Shown one piece after another: positions 10,809 through 20,931 of a stretch of DNA of 34,965 nt. The notes beneath the pieces are model-generated. The model was not told where the DNA came from. It saw only the letters and a list, made by a program, of their open reading frames with translations, and ran no database searches. Source of the stretch: Zopfochytrium polystomum (lineage: Eukaryota > Chytridiomycota > Chytridiomycetes > Chytridiales > Chytridiaceae). A program made the translations under genes and the position numbers. The stretch lies in NCBI GenBank assembly GCA_025765615.1, contig JAIVFJ010000478.1, positions 1-34,965 of the forward strand, given 5' to 3'. Each line of letters opens with the position of its first letter. The first letter of the stretch is position 1.

Positions 10809-11479
10809 GACTTTTCTGCTCATACCCCCGCCAAACTCGCACTTTCCAGTACTAAATCCAATCTTTCCCTTCTTTGCTTGGTTCTATGAATGGTCGATAG
10901 TTGGGGTTTTAGAGGTTCAGCTGTCGGACCTTTCCCCGATCTCCGCCAACTTAAACTATTGCTCTCCTTAAACGTTGTTTTTTCGACCTCTATTTGTCAT
11001 CTCTGAAAAAACGCTTGACTCTCGCTAATTCCTATGCAGGCGATTTGCCTGTTGCTGGACAGAAAAGAAAATGGTAATAATCCTCAAACAAACATACATA
11101 CAACTATGAGAATTGAAATGCTATAGATGGACGGCAAGTTGGCCGGAACAGAACAATGAAGCTTGACGCAGATTATTCCAACAATATTACAGACGTTTCA
11201 TGATCTGGCACCGATTCAGATCGAGTTTTCCGGTTTACCGGGTACATGGAAATTTATTTCGATCGATTGCCGAAGATTCTCGAAAGCTGAGAAATGAGAT
11301 ATTGGTACTGTCCACGCACAAGTGTCGCCCTTCTTCGAGGACCATTGCCCCTGGGTAGGCACTTTATTCATCAACACAATAATTTCCGCCTCCACCTCTT
11401 GGAGAATAATGCGCCGTCCTACCTTCAAGGTGTCCAATCGCGTGAGCTTAGCGCTGAGAAACCTCGCCTTCTGTGATCC

Positions 11480-11713
11480 TCACCCCAGGTCCTTCGCACC
11501 GACTTTCCCAGCCGTCGTCGCCGCCTCCCCTTCGTCGTCCGTCTCCTCGCCCTCCGCGGTCAGCTCGTTCCGCCGCCTGAACGCGCGCACCAGGGCTTTG
11601 GTGCCCAGCTCGCCGTGGAACACGACGGTGCCCATGGCCAGGATTAGCTTGGCGCACTTGAGGTACGAGATTTGCGGCGCGTCGACGGGGAGCCCGAGGA
11701 GCGTGGTGTTTGA
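11480..11713 (-). pseudogene. Possible C-terminal fragment of an unknown protein
   Basis: The minus-strand frame from 11713 to the stop at 11480-11482 has GC-rich, coding-like composition and protein-like content: LLGLPVDAPQISYLKCAKL, then MGTVVFHGELGTKALVRAF, then an acidic tail ending KVGAKDLG. A TAA lies just upstream (11714-11716) and I find no acceptor site, so an N-terminal part is missing or lies beyond an unseen intron. I do not recognise the family. It could equally be a chance frame. Confidence 0.25.
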
Positions 11714-11940
11714 TTAGGGACTTTATTTTTTCGATGTGGCCCCGACGTCACTTGGGCGCAGGAAGAATGACTAAATTACTTGCTCGCGCTGGCGGGACAA
11801 AGTGGGCACGTTATACTCGCTACATTACCTTCCCGTGGGCCTTGTCCAATGCACGGAAGCTTTGGTGTCGATGAGCATCAACCTGGAGCGAAGGCATGTG
11901 TCGTCCTGGTAGCGGCAAACAGTGTCAGGCCGCTGCCTAG

Positions 11941-11963
11941 AAAAAAAAAAAAAAAAAAAAAAA
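11941..11963. repeat. A23 homopolymer
   Basis: Uninterrupted run of 23 A in the spacer downstream of the kelch gene. Confidence 0.95.
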
Positions 11964-12528
11964 CTAAAGAAGACACATCCGAGGACTTCTTTTTGCATTC
12001 CTAGTCTTCCTCCAGCATTTCTTCAAGAGACCGAAAGAAGTGGGTCGCCAGAGTTCGGGCTTACAGCAACCTACCTCAAGGGAAAGCCAACACAACCAAA
12101 AGGGGCAAAACAAAAAAAAAAAAAAACCATTGAAAAGCTCAGCCAAACAACCCACGGAGCCATACATATAAAAGATCGCCACCAAAAACGATCGAAGATC
12201 GATAAACCGGGAGGGGGAGAGGTGGAGTTTTAGAGAAAAAAAAGGCAATAAGGGTCGAGGCGGTTCTATTTGCGCAAGAGAGCCGTTGTTTGAAAGAGGG
12301 AGTGATAGAAAACAGCGACGGGTAAGAAACAGCGGGGAAGTGGGGTAGGGGGTGTGGACAAGACTTTCTTGGAAAGTGTAACCTTTCCCTTCACCACGGT
12401 CTAGTTCCGCCACTTTGCAAAAGAGAGGGAGAAGGAAAAAAAAAGGATAAAAAAAGAAGCGGAGGGCACTAATGGAACAGAATAGAACAGGGATCTCGTG
12501 AGAAGAGCGGATGGCCAAGACTAACTAC

Positions 12529-15500
12529 TCAGGCTTTGCCAGCAGCCGTGGACGAGCTCAAATCGCCGAGAACCTCGTCGAGCAAGCTGGGCGACGTGCT
12601 GCGCGAGTCCTTCTCCATTGTGGCTGCCACCTCGGCGGAAGCGGAAGAAAGCGCTGGCGCTTCCGCGGCAGGTTGAGCTGCGTCGGCCACCGTCGGCGCG
12701 GGCGCTACAACCGGGACGGGTCCGGCTCCCGCCGCAGCCTGTGCCAGACCCCACAGCACAAACGGCGGCGGCGGCACGCCCGGCGGCGGCAGCACCATCG
12801 GCGCCGCGCCCGCGACGGACGATCCACCTCCGACGGACGACGTCGGCGACGGCGGGGCGGCGAGCGGCACCACCACGGGGGTGTGGGCGATAGGGTCGTA
12901 CTCGGCGGCGGTGCGCGGCGACGGGTAGTGGTGCCCCGCGGTCTGGTGGTACGCGGACGGGCGTCGGGCGCGAGTGGTTCCCTGCCGCGTCGTGGGTGCA
13001 CTGATGACTTCGGGCGGAAGCGTGCCGATTAGGCCGGGCAGCGTGATCGGCGCGGGTTGCGCCGGTTCGCTGTACGAGAAGCCCGGGACAAGGGTCGACC
13101 GCGCCGACGCGAGGGCCGGGTCGTCGTGGTGGGAGGCTGTTGTCGCGGTGGAGAAGGTCGAGACAATCGTCGTTCGCCGCGGGTCGTGCCGCTTTTGCGT
13201 GCCCATTCCTGGAAGCTCCCATGGCGCGACTTGGGGAGTCTGCGGGGATGGGGCCGGTTCTGTCGAAAACCAGTTGGTGAAGCGACCGTTTGCGCGTTGG
13301 GAGGCCGAGCCGGGTGTCGACTCGGCCGACCACAGCACCGAGATTCGATTTCCTTTCCGCGACGGGGTTGCTGTCATGTCTGGCGGTGGAGCCGCTGGTG
13401 GTAGGGATTGCAGATCCGTTGAACCATCGGGTTCTACCGGAGAAACAAGAATCGCAACGGACGGCGACGTGATGTTACCAGCCGATGCAAGCTGTTCTGC
13501 AGGGTCCGAGTCATTCCTTGTCGCATACGACAGATCTCGCCCATCGCTGGAGCTTTTGGGCGATGGCGTTGCTGCAACTGTGCTCGCAGCGTAAAACCCC
13601 TCGTCCACTACCGGCTCGGAGGGAATTTTGCGTTCGGACAGAACAATCGTCTCTCCCTCATGGTCATGCGGAAGCGAGTCGCTCTTTTTGGAACTGCTCA
13701 ATTCCGCAAGGCGGCCTCCAAGCTTCCGTCCAGCGATCATCATCTCATCGTCATTGCTCCCGAACTTGGCCACTGCACCAGGGCGGCCGAGTGAATTAGA
13801 GAACAAGCCCGGACCGCCCGTCAGGTCGCTAGAGACCCCGCGGGGCAAGGAGCGAGACGAAAAGTTTTTGTGCGACGCAGCCGTGCTCCGTTTGCGAATG
13901 ACGACGAATGCCGCGACTAACCCGCCAACCACAAGAATGGCCCCAACAGAGGCACCAATTGCCAAGTAAGGGATTGACGCACCGGTGTTGTCGCCCTTTG
14001 GCGAGCTGTGTTTTGGAACGTTGTTCTTTGCGCCTCCCGGGCCCACAACCGCGCTTGAGGGGAGCGATGTGACCCACCCGTTGACGCTCGTGTCCCAAAC
14101 TTTGAGCGAAAGGTCTGCTGCCGTTTCAGTTGACTTGCCGAACGCAGCAATCATAACACCGTTCAAGCCGAAAGCAACATGATCGTATCGGGATTGGGAT
14201 GACGTCCCATTAGTCAGAAGTTTCCACGCTGTGTTCGATACGTCCAACTGCCAGACATCGCCATAAGTGACGTCTTCATGAAGGTTCGTCCCCCCGTACA
14301 TGAGAATTTTGTACGGGTTATTCACAGGATCAGCTGTAGAATTCCAAAGCGTCAGTTAAGTCACAACAGGCCAAACGAGATCGCAATAACTCACGGATAA
14401 CGAAAGAATGGCCTTTTCGAGGTTGAGGAAGTACTTGCGAGTCTGACGATAGTGACAGTTTGATGTATCCCACCTGAGGGTCAAACTGCCACGCAACATC
14501 CATTGCCATTTCCACTGGTTTTGAGTCCTGGCCCAGCGTGATGCCTCCAACCATAATAACTGTCCCATCTTTCATAACAACTGCGGTGTGGCCGTACATC
14601 GGAGGGGGACTAACAGGAGACAAATTTGGCTGATCCCACGCCGCCGATGTGCTCAAAGCAGCAAGGTCAAGGTACCAGGTATCGGCAAAGACAGAGGCAT
14701 CTATACGGTCGTTCGGATTAACTGATGGTACAGCAAGACCGCCAAATACGAATGCGGTCATGACATCGAGCTGAACACAGGCAGCTGAATGACGAGAACG
14801 GGGCGCCTTTTGCTGGACGACCGAAAGTTGAGAGGAGACGCCGGTCGTCGGCTTATACCTGTATGTGCATATTAATAGACTGGTAGAGAACTTGATAGAC
14901 GAATACAAGCTTACGTGTAGATGTCAGCGTTCAAGACCTTGCTCTTGTCCGCTCCCACTCCAAAGAATCCCAGGAAGGTCGAGACACCAGACGGTGTTGT
15001 AGGCCGAACACCTCTCAAAACATCGTTCGAAACAGGAACTACGCAGCCGCGGGACGCTTGCAGAGCCGACGAAGCTTGATATCCTGCGTCGTCTGTGATC
15101 GATACTGCAGACCAAAGTGGATTTGAAACAGGCCATGGCGATGAGAGAGAGAGCGAGACGGGGGACGGAGCTGCGTTGTTGGTTGGAGTGCCTCCAACAT
15201 AGTAGATACGGCCCATGTCTGTATCAAAGAGAGCGGCCGAAACGTCAACAAGGGCGGGCGGGGAGGAGATTGGCGACAGCGTTGTCGGGAGAGAGCCGCC
15301 GGCAGCGGCCGTACTTGTGGAAGTTGTGGACGACGAACTGGAGGAGGATGACGTTCGTTGACTCGATGACGAGGTGGACGATGTCCCGCGATTGGACGAT
15401 TGCGACAATGTGGAGGAAGTTGTAGGCTGACCCTGTGGCTGCGACGACGATGAAGTGCTCGTTGCAGGCGATGAGCTGGTGCTTGTGGTCGAACCCTGCG

Positions 15501-15654
15501 CGGGGTCAGATGCGGACTGTGCTGAGGCAAGGGGGACGATCGCGGCTCCTGCCACTGCGAACAACAGAGCGAGGCTGCGAAGGGATGGGTACTGTGACCT
15601 CGTAGATGCCGCCGCCGCCGCCGCTGGCCGGCTTCGCACTCGCACAGACGCCAT
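12529..15654 (-). CDS. Type I kelch-repeat membrane protein with long cytoplasmic tail
   Basis: Exons 15654-14915, 14858-14395 and 14333-12529 join without a frame break to 1002 residues. Order: signal peptide (to about residue 45, SLALLFAVAGAAIVPLASA), Ser/Thr-rich stalk (about 46-125) likely O-glycosylated, kelch/galactose-oxidase-type beta-propeller repeats (IYYVGGTP, TAFVFGGL, VIMVGGIT, ILMYGGTN each followed by Trp/Asp-containing strands), a transmembrane helix at about 523-546 ending in VVIRKRS, and a cytoplasmic tail of about 455 residues that is Pro/Ser/Thr-rich with Pro runs near the end. The topology suggests a cell-surface receptor or adhesion protein that senses a ligand through the propeller and signals through phosphorylatable Ser/Thr. 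No enzymatic domain is visible in the tail. It is the only convincing minus-strand gene here and diverges from the SET gene at 17083. Confidence 0.88.
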
Positions 15655-15988
15655 GAGTCGCCGATGTGCCCGGTACTTTGTCGTCGCCGTCGTGGTTAGC
15701 GGGGAAGTGTTGGTCAGCTAACCGCCTCGCCTCAGTAGAAGTAGCGCGCCGCACGACGCTTGCCAATGCTGGAGGACGCTGTCTCTCCCAGCCCGTTGTT
15801 GTCGTCCCAGTCTGCCGGTCTGACTTGTCCCTGGTCCAGTCTGTCTATTCCCTCTATGTCTTTCGCTGCTGTCCAATGCTGGACGATATTTCTATTTTTA
15901 GTTCAATAGATTTTTTCCGTTCCATCAAATGTTGTTCGTTTTGCGTCTTCCTTCCTATTTAGAGAGTGTCTGTCTGGATGTCTGTTTC

Positions 15989-15990
<2 letters not shown>

Positions 15991-16021
<31 letters not shown>
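15991..16021. repeat. T31 homopolymer
   Basis: Run of 31 T, equivalent to an A run about 340 bases upstream of the kelch start on its own strand. Confidence 0.95.
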
Positions 16022-16999
16022 CCATTTCCCACCATGGGCTCATCCTGCTAAACCATGAGGCCTGATTGGAGCGACACCTTGGTGTTTCAGATTTGTGTAC
16101 CCGAACACGCATACCCACACACACCCACCCTCCCGTCTCGTCATATGCGGCTGTCAAAAAAGGAAAAACCTGCGATACCCTTGAAAAGGCAACCATTTCG
16201 TGGAGTTCAAACTACCACGCCACCAAAGAATGGAACTGGCACTCGCCGCACTCAGAAGGAGCCAGTTGAGCGGGGTGGCCGTCTCCAAAAAGCTGGCGAC
16301 CGTCATCATTCGAGCTGAAGGGGTCGCTACCTTCGTTCCGGATGAAGTTGGAGACATGAGGGTCCGCCTCCTCACAAGGGACTGTGAAAGACCAAGTTGG
16401 ACAGTCCTCGTGGAAAATTCGGTCGAGTGCTGTCATCTTGAGAACTGTCGGGGAGGGATTGGGCAATTGTGCCTTAGGAATAAGAGGGGGAATGTTCGGG
16501 ATGACGCGGGCAATGAAACAGCAATAGACGCAAGAATTTTTTGGGTGATGAGGATGACTTCGTCGTGCTGAAATTGCACAGGAAAACGTTGGAGCAAGCA
16601 CGCGCCACCGCAAAAAGGGAAATGTCGAAAGAGGAGTCGAAGGTTGTAATGGAACGTTTCGAATTCAATCAGACTCGCAGAGAGCTGGCGGGATGCAGAT
16701 TGCACGCGGGACCCCAAGCGCAAAAATTTTTGATTGTTTGTTTGTTTGTTCCTTTGCTTTTCTTTTTTTAGGTTTCTGTCTTGGGAGGTGGCTGGCAAAA
16801 CTCGTTGACGTGTTGTTGTTTCCAATTTGGAGCAAAAATTCATTCGCCGCATGCGCCGCAGCCGTCCGCAAGCGGAACACGAGGCGTTCGCCCAATTCGG
16901 CAGGAGGAAGCGCCTTGTCAAATCAGGCTGTCTGTCGCCGTGTCGGGCTGTCTGTGCTCCTCTCTGCCGGAAGGGGACGCCGCGACGCCACTTTCTTCC

Positions 17000-17022
17000 T
17001 TTTTTTTTTTTTTTTTTTTTTT
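17000..17022. repeat. T23 homopolymer upstream of second SET gene
   Basis: Run of 23 T ending 60 bases before the ATG at 17083. Such tracts exclude nucleosomes at fungal promoters; that role is inferred here from position. Confidence 0.9.
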
Positions 17023-17082
17023 GTTGTTGCAAAGACAACATCGAAAACGAAAAAAAACGAAGACAAGCAGCAAATCAAGACA

Positions 17083-18101
17083 ATGGCGCCTTCCGCAGTC
17101 CCAACCGCCCCCGTCGCCGCCGCCGCCGCCGCCGCACCCGGCCTTTCTGCCTTCCACGCCGTCGTCATCGCGCTCCTTGCCCTCGTCGCCGGCATGCAGG
17201 TACCCCGCCCCCGTCTCGTAGTCTATCGCTTGTTGCTACCTAGCCCACCCCACCCCACCCCACCACCCGCTCGCTACCCCGCACGACGACACTGATGTGT
17301 TCCTCCACCACAATTCAGCTCCAGTCCAACAGCGGACCCTCTCCGACCACCTCCCTCTCCCAGTTCTTTTCGCAGCTGTCGGCCCCCGCGACGCCCCACC
17401 ACGCCGCATCCACTCACCGCTCTTCGTCCGGAAGACCTCCTTTCAACTCGTCCGGCGCGCGGCACGGCTCCGGCGCGGCCGAGATCGCACCCAGCACAGA
17501 CGAGCACCCCTCCGCTCCAGCCTACTTCACGCACGACGACTTCCTCAGCTACTTTGGCGTCGACCTGCTGCACACACAAATGGTGGACCCTACAATTGAA
17601 AAGTACATCCTCGCGCACGACGTCCTGACGGACCAGAGCTATACCAACGACCGCGCGACCAACGACCGCTGGCGCCAGCAGCTCGGCTGGGTCTTTGGGG
17701 GCGGGCTCGCCGACGACAAGCGCTTTTACATCAAGTGGATCTCGGCGCAAAAGGGCTACGGCGTCTTTTCCAAGGTGCACGTCGGCAACGGACACGTCGT
17801 CTCCCACTACACGGGCGTCGTCACGAACGGCTCCGCCTCGGACTATATGTGGGGATACCCGTCGGTCATTTACGACGACAACGGCGTCCAGCTGAACCTG
17901 GGCATCGACTCGAGGTTCCGCGGCAACTGGGCGCGCTTTGTCAACCACGACCAGACGCCAAACTGCGACGCTATCTACGTGCCGTACAACAACATGTGGA
18001 ACGTGATCTACGTCGCCAACAGGCCGATTGCGCCGGGTGAGGAGGTGACCGTTTCATACGGCGATGGGTACTGGCAGTCGCGCCCCGACAAGCTTGCTTA
18101 G
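17083..18101 (+). CDS. SET-domain protein with N-terminal signal/anchor (paralog 2)
   Basis: Exons 17083-17199 and 17319-18101 give 299 residues with no frame break. Residues 1-39 are Ala-rich with a hydrophobic segment (FHAVVIALLALVAGM, 24-38), a signal peptide or signal anchor. Residues 40-105 are Ser/Pro/His-rich linker. A conserved region at 106-172 (ILAHDVLTD, DRWRQQLGWV, GGLADDKRF) is shared with the paralog at 1665. SET core at 175-291: KGYGVF (185-190), HYTGVVTNG, GNWARFVNHDQTPNCD (242-257, the NH..PN pseudoknot motif) and EEVTVSYGDGYW (280-291). The residues expected for S-adenosylmethionine binding and the knot are present; post-SET cysteines are absent. The first intron sits at the same place as in paralog 1, but the second intron of paralog 1 (after TNG) is missing here. 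Substrate unknown; secretory targeting makes histone methylation doubtful. Confidence 0.88.
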
Positions 18102-18441
18102 GCGTTATTTGTTTTTTCGTCGTTTTTGGCCCGTGTAAATTTGCGCGATTCGTTTCTCTTTACCGTTTTACTTTTTTCCCTTCCCTTGTTGTACTTTCGT
18201 CACGGTGTTGCAAATGAAATGTGCGGTGGACGGCAGCCGTCAAGTCCCAAAAAATTGAAGACCATTAAATATGCCGCCCTTCAGCTTTCTCGTCGTCGTC
18301 GTGGCATCTTGTTTTAAAATATTGAAGATCTCGAATGCTGTTTGTCCACAACCAGAGAGAGACACCGCCTCCCTCTGTGTTGCTGGTTCGGACGCCCCCC
18401 TTTGCCAGACTACTTTGACATGGTCCCAAAAGATCGCGCCA
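18102..18441. other. Spacer between second SET gene and CIA30 gene A
   Basis: T-rich 3' region of the SET gene followed by the leader of the CIA30 gene. An open frame at 18271 is continuous with the CIA30 frame, but the ATG at 18442 is preferred because it begins the signal peptide. No other feature seen. Confidence 0.5.
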
Positions 18442-19318
18442 ATGGCTCAACGGACCCTCCTTCCCGTCGCGGTCGCTGCGCTTCTCCTCGTCCTCCTGCT
18501 CCGCTCCACCCAGACGGCCGCCGCCGCCGCCGGATCCGGATCCAGATCTGACGGTCTCACTCTGGCAGGCTCGCCCTGGTTCGGCGACAGGCGGTACCTC
18601 TTTGGCGGCGACGCCCCTTGGGACGTGACCCGCTGGTCCGCCGTCGATGACCGCGTCCGCGGCGGCGTGTCCGAGTCGCGCCTGACCCCGCTGCCAAACA
18701 ACGTCGCCGTCACCTTCAGCGGGACCCTCAACACGTAAGATGTTCGATTGCGTGCGCCCCCAAAGCCAAACAAACCCCGGAAAAAAAAAAAATAGCACTG
18801 TCCTCGGCGGCGCGGGCTTCGCGTCCCAGCGCACCATGGCGGCGTGGAACTTGACCGGATACGCCGGGATCGAGATCGTGGTCTTGGCGGTGGACGAGCG
18901 AACGTACGCGCTGAACCTGTTCAACGCCGTCGGCGAGCGGTTCCCCAACGGCACGGCGAAGCCGAGCGTCGGTGCGGTTCTCTCTTTTTTTCTTTTTTTT
19001 CCTTTACCGCTTACTCCAAGCCTCCAAACATCGAACCACGCAACAGAGTACAAGTACTCGTTCAACAAGCGCGACGCCTTCGACGCGCTGCCGCGCTCCC
19101 TCGCCGACGCCGGCGGCAGTACTGGCGAAACGCTGCTGTTCCGCGCGCCGTTCGCGACCGCATTCCCGCCCACCGTCCGCGGCCGCGCGGCGCCGGCGCT
19201 TCCGCCGCTCGACCCGGCGCACGTCGTCGCGGCTAGCCTCATGGTGCAGTCGTACTTTGGCGCTCAGCCCGAGGGCCCGTTTGAGATGACGGTTGCGGTG
19301 GTCGCGGCGTACAAGTGA
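18442..19318 (+). CDS. Secreted CIA30 (NDUFAF1-like) domain protein A
   Basis: Exons 18442-18734, 18796-18971 and 19047-19318 give 246 residues. A strong signal peptide (RTLLPVAVAALLLVLLLRST, then Ala-rich) is followed by a CIA30 domain: LFGGDAPWDVTRWSAVDDRV, RGGVSESRL, VTFSGTLNT, then GGAGFASQR and WNLTGYAGIEIVVL. CIA30 is a jelly-roll, galactose-binding-like fold, best known in the mitochondrial complex I assembly factor NDUFAF1. The N-terminus here looks like an export signal rather than a mitochondrial presequence, so the protein probably acts outside the cell or in the secretory pathway; its ligand is unknown and a carbohydrate is a reasonable guess. The WNLTGY motif includes a possible N-glycosylation site. 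Intron 1 ends in A12 then TAG instead of a pyrimidine tract. Tandem duplicate of the next gene, with identical intron positions and phases. Confidence 0.85.
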
Positions 19319-19464
19319 GGGGCTGGGGGGCGGGGCGCGGGCTCAAAAAGGAATGGTAATGTTGGCTCCCGAAAGTGTGTTTGAGGTTCCGTCGGTCCCG
19401 AGTCTGGTCGGGCCGATGGTTTTGGGAAATTCCGCCCGAAGCGAACTTGCGCGGAGAGCTGTCA

Positions 19465-19505
19465 AAAAAAAAAAAATAAAAAAGAGGAGGGAAAAAAAAA
19501 AAAAA
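19465..19505. repeat. A-rich homopolymer tract before CIA30 gene B
   Basis: Two long A runs joined by AAATAAAAAAGAGGAGGG, ending about 30 bases before the ATG at 19538; probable leader or promoter element. Confidence 0.8.
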
Positions 19506-19537
19506 GAAGAAGGAAACCAACTTCCAACCTGAAGGAG

Positions 19538-20482
19538 ATGGCCCACACGACTGCGCTCTCTCAGTCAGCCACCCGCTTGGGCAAGGCGCCCTTCGCCCAC
19601 GCTGGCGCCATCGCCGCCGCCGCCTTCTTCTTTGCTGTGCTCGCCGTCGCCGCTGCCGCAGCCGCCGTCGCTGCAGCACCAGGACCTGCTGCGCCAACCC
19701 AGGGCGACAGGCTGTTCCTCTTTGGCGGCGACTGTCCGTGGAACGTGTCCCGCTGGTTCGCCGTCGACGACCGGGTGCGCGGCGGCGCCTCCGTCTCGAC
19801 GCTCACCGCCGTCGATGGCGGCGTTGCCGCCGTCTTCCAGGGCACCCTCAACACGTGAGCCCCTCACACTCTGCATTGTGTTCTTCCTGCCCCCTCTCAC
19901 GTTTCATATCTCACTCACTCACTCACTCACCCCCCCTCCAAACCAAAAAAAAGCACCGCGCTCGGCGGCGCCGGCTTCGCGTCGCAGCGGTCCCTCGCCG
20001 AGGCCGGCCGCCCGTGGAACTTGACCGGGTACAGCGGCATCGAGATCGTGGTGCTCGACGCCGACGACCGGACATACGCGTTCAACCTAATGAATGCGGT
20101 CGGACAGACGTTTCCGAACGGGACGGTGCAGTCGAGCGTTGGTGGGTTGCTTTTTGTTTTTTTTGTTTTTGCGGGATGGGGCATTCCAATAAGCTGTCCC
20201 CTTCTGCCGCGCCACCTTCGAACACCAGAGTACAAGTACTCGTTCAACAAGACCACCGCGGCGTTCGCACCGTCGGCTTCGGGCTTTGCGGTGCACCGAG
20301 CGCCGTTCTCTGCGTTCCCTGCGACGGCGCGCGGCCGCGTGGTCCCTGGCGCGGCGCCGCTGGACGTTGCGGCGATCGCAGCGGTCAGCGTCATGATCGA
20401 GTCGTACTTTGGCGCGCAGGCGTCTGGCGGGTTCGCGCTGACGGTCGCGGCGGTCGCGGCGTACAGGGAGGAGGAGGAGTGA
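19538..20482 (+). CDS. Secreted CIA30 (NDUFAF1-like) domain protein B
   Basis: Exons 19538-19854, 19954-20141 and 20229-20482 give 252 residues. The N-terminus has a long Ala-rich hydrophobic segment (about residues 24-47, AIAAAAFFFAVLAVAAAAAA) preceded by basic residues, a signal peptide or anchor. The CIA30 domain follows: LFGGDCPWNVSRWFAVDDRV, RGGASVSTL, FQGTLNT, GGAGFASQR, WNLTGYSGIEIVVL, YKYSFNKT and a final SYFGAQASGGFALTVAAV. It differs from copy A by a four-residue insertion before WNLTGY and an acidic end (REEEE). Both introns fall at the same codons as in copy A, so this is a tandem duplication that has diverged at protein level. Intron 1 contains a (TCAC)n microrepeat (about 19910-19930) and ends in a run of A before AG. 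Function as for copy A, unproven. Confidence 0.85.
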
Positions 20483-20624
20483 GTGAGTGAGGAATTTTTT
20501 TTTGGTTGCTTGTGACGAAGAAATCAAAATAAATTAAGAAAGAGAAAGCAAGCCTGTGGGTGGAAGGGTGGGGTTGAAGCGCGCCAATGTCTTCCTCTGA
20601 TGGCTTGTTTGAGAGACAGAGATT

Positions 20625-20717
<93 letters not shown>

Positions 20718-20931
20718 GTGCGTGTGTTTGGCCGTTGTTTTGCTTCCTTTTTTGGCAGTGTTCGTGTTTTGTCGGCGGCAAAAAACGCAACACCGAAAAC
20801 CAAACAAACTCAAACAAGGACCGTCCCGACTTCATGCGCTTCTTGAGGGTACAACAAGGAGGCTGCGCCCATCGCGGCGGCCGCCCGAGGCCGTCGCCGT
20901 CGCCGTCGCCGCCGTCCTCCTCATTGCCGCC
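20483..20931. other. Upstream region of first GH28 gene
   Basis: Holds the GA/TG microsatellite (20621-20728). An ATG at 20834 could be the true start of the GH28 gene if one base were gained or lost before 20900. Otherwise no gene. Confidence 0.5.
20621..20728. repeat. Compound GA/GT microsatellite
   Basis: (GA)n with GG interruptions (20621-20680) passing directly into (GT)n (20680-20728). It lies about 200 bases before the GH28 copy 1 start. Confidence 0.95.

Larger units (their letters stand above)
10809..12528. other. Spacer between protease and kelch gene
   Basis: Convergent region of 1.7 kb. It holds the 3' ends of both flanking genes, a possible minus-strand coding remnant (11480-11713) and A tracts at 11941-11963 and 12112-12126. 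Nothing else is supported. Confidence 0.5.
15655..17082. other. Divergent spacer between kelch gene and second SET gene
   Basis: 1.4 kb holding both promoters. T runs lie at 15991-16021 and 17000-17022. Overlapping open frames at 16200-16571 (+) and 16212-16613 (-) each read as plausible protein, but neither has a recognisable motif, a signal peptide or clear splice sites, so I cannot support a gene. Confidence 0.45.

Noticed and set aside
9173..10823. Minus-strand open frames of 340 and 224 codons within the protease gene
   Set aside because: They are shadows of the GC-rich protease exon, which has a full catalytic triad on the plus strand.
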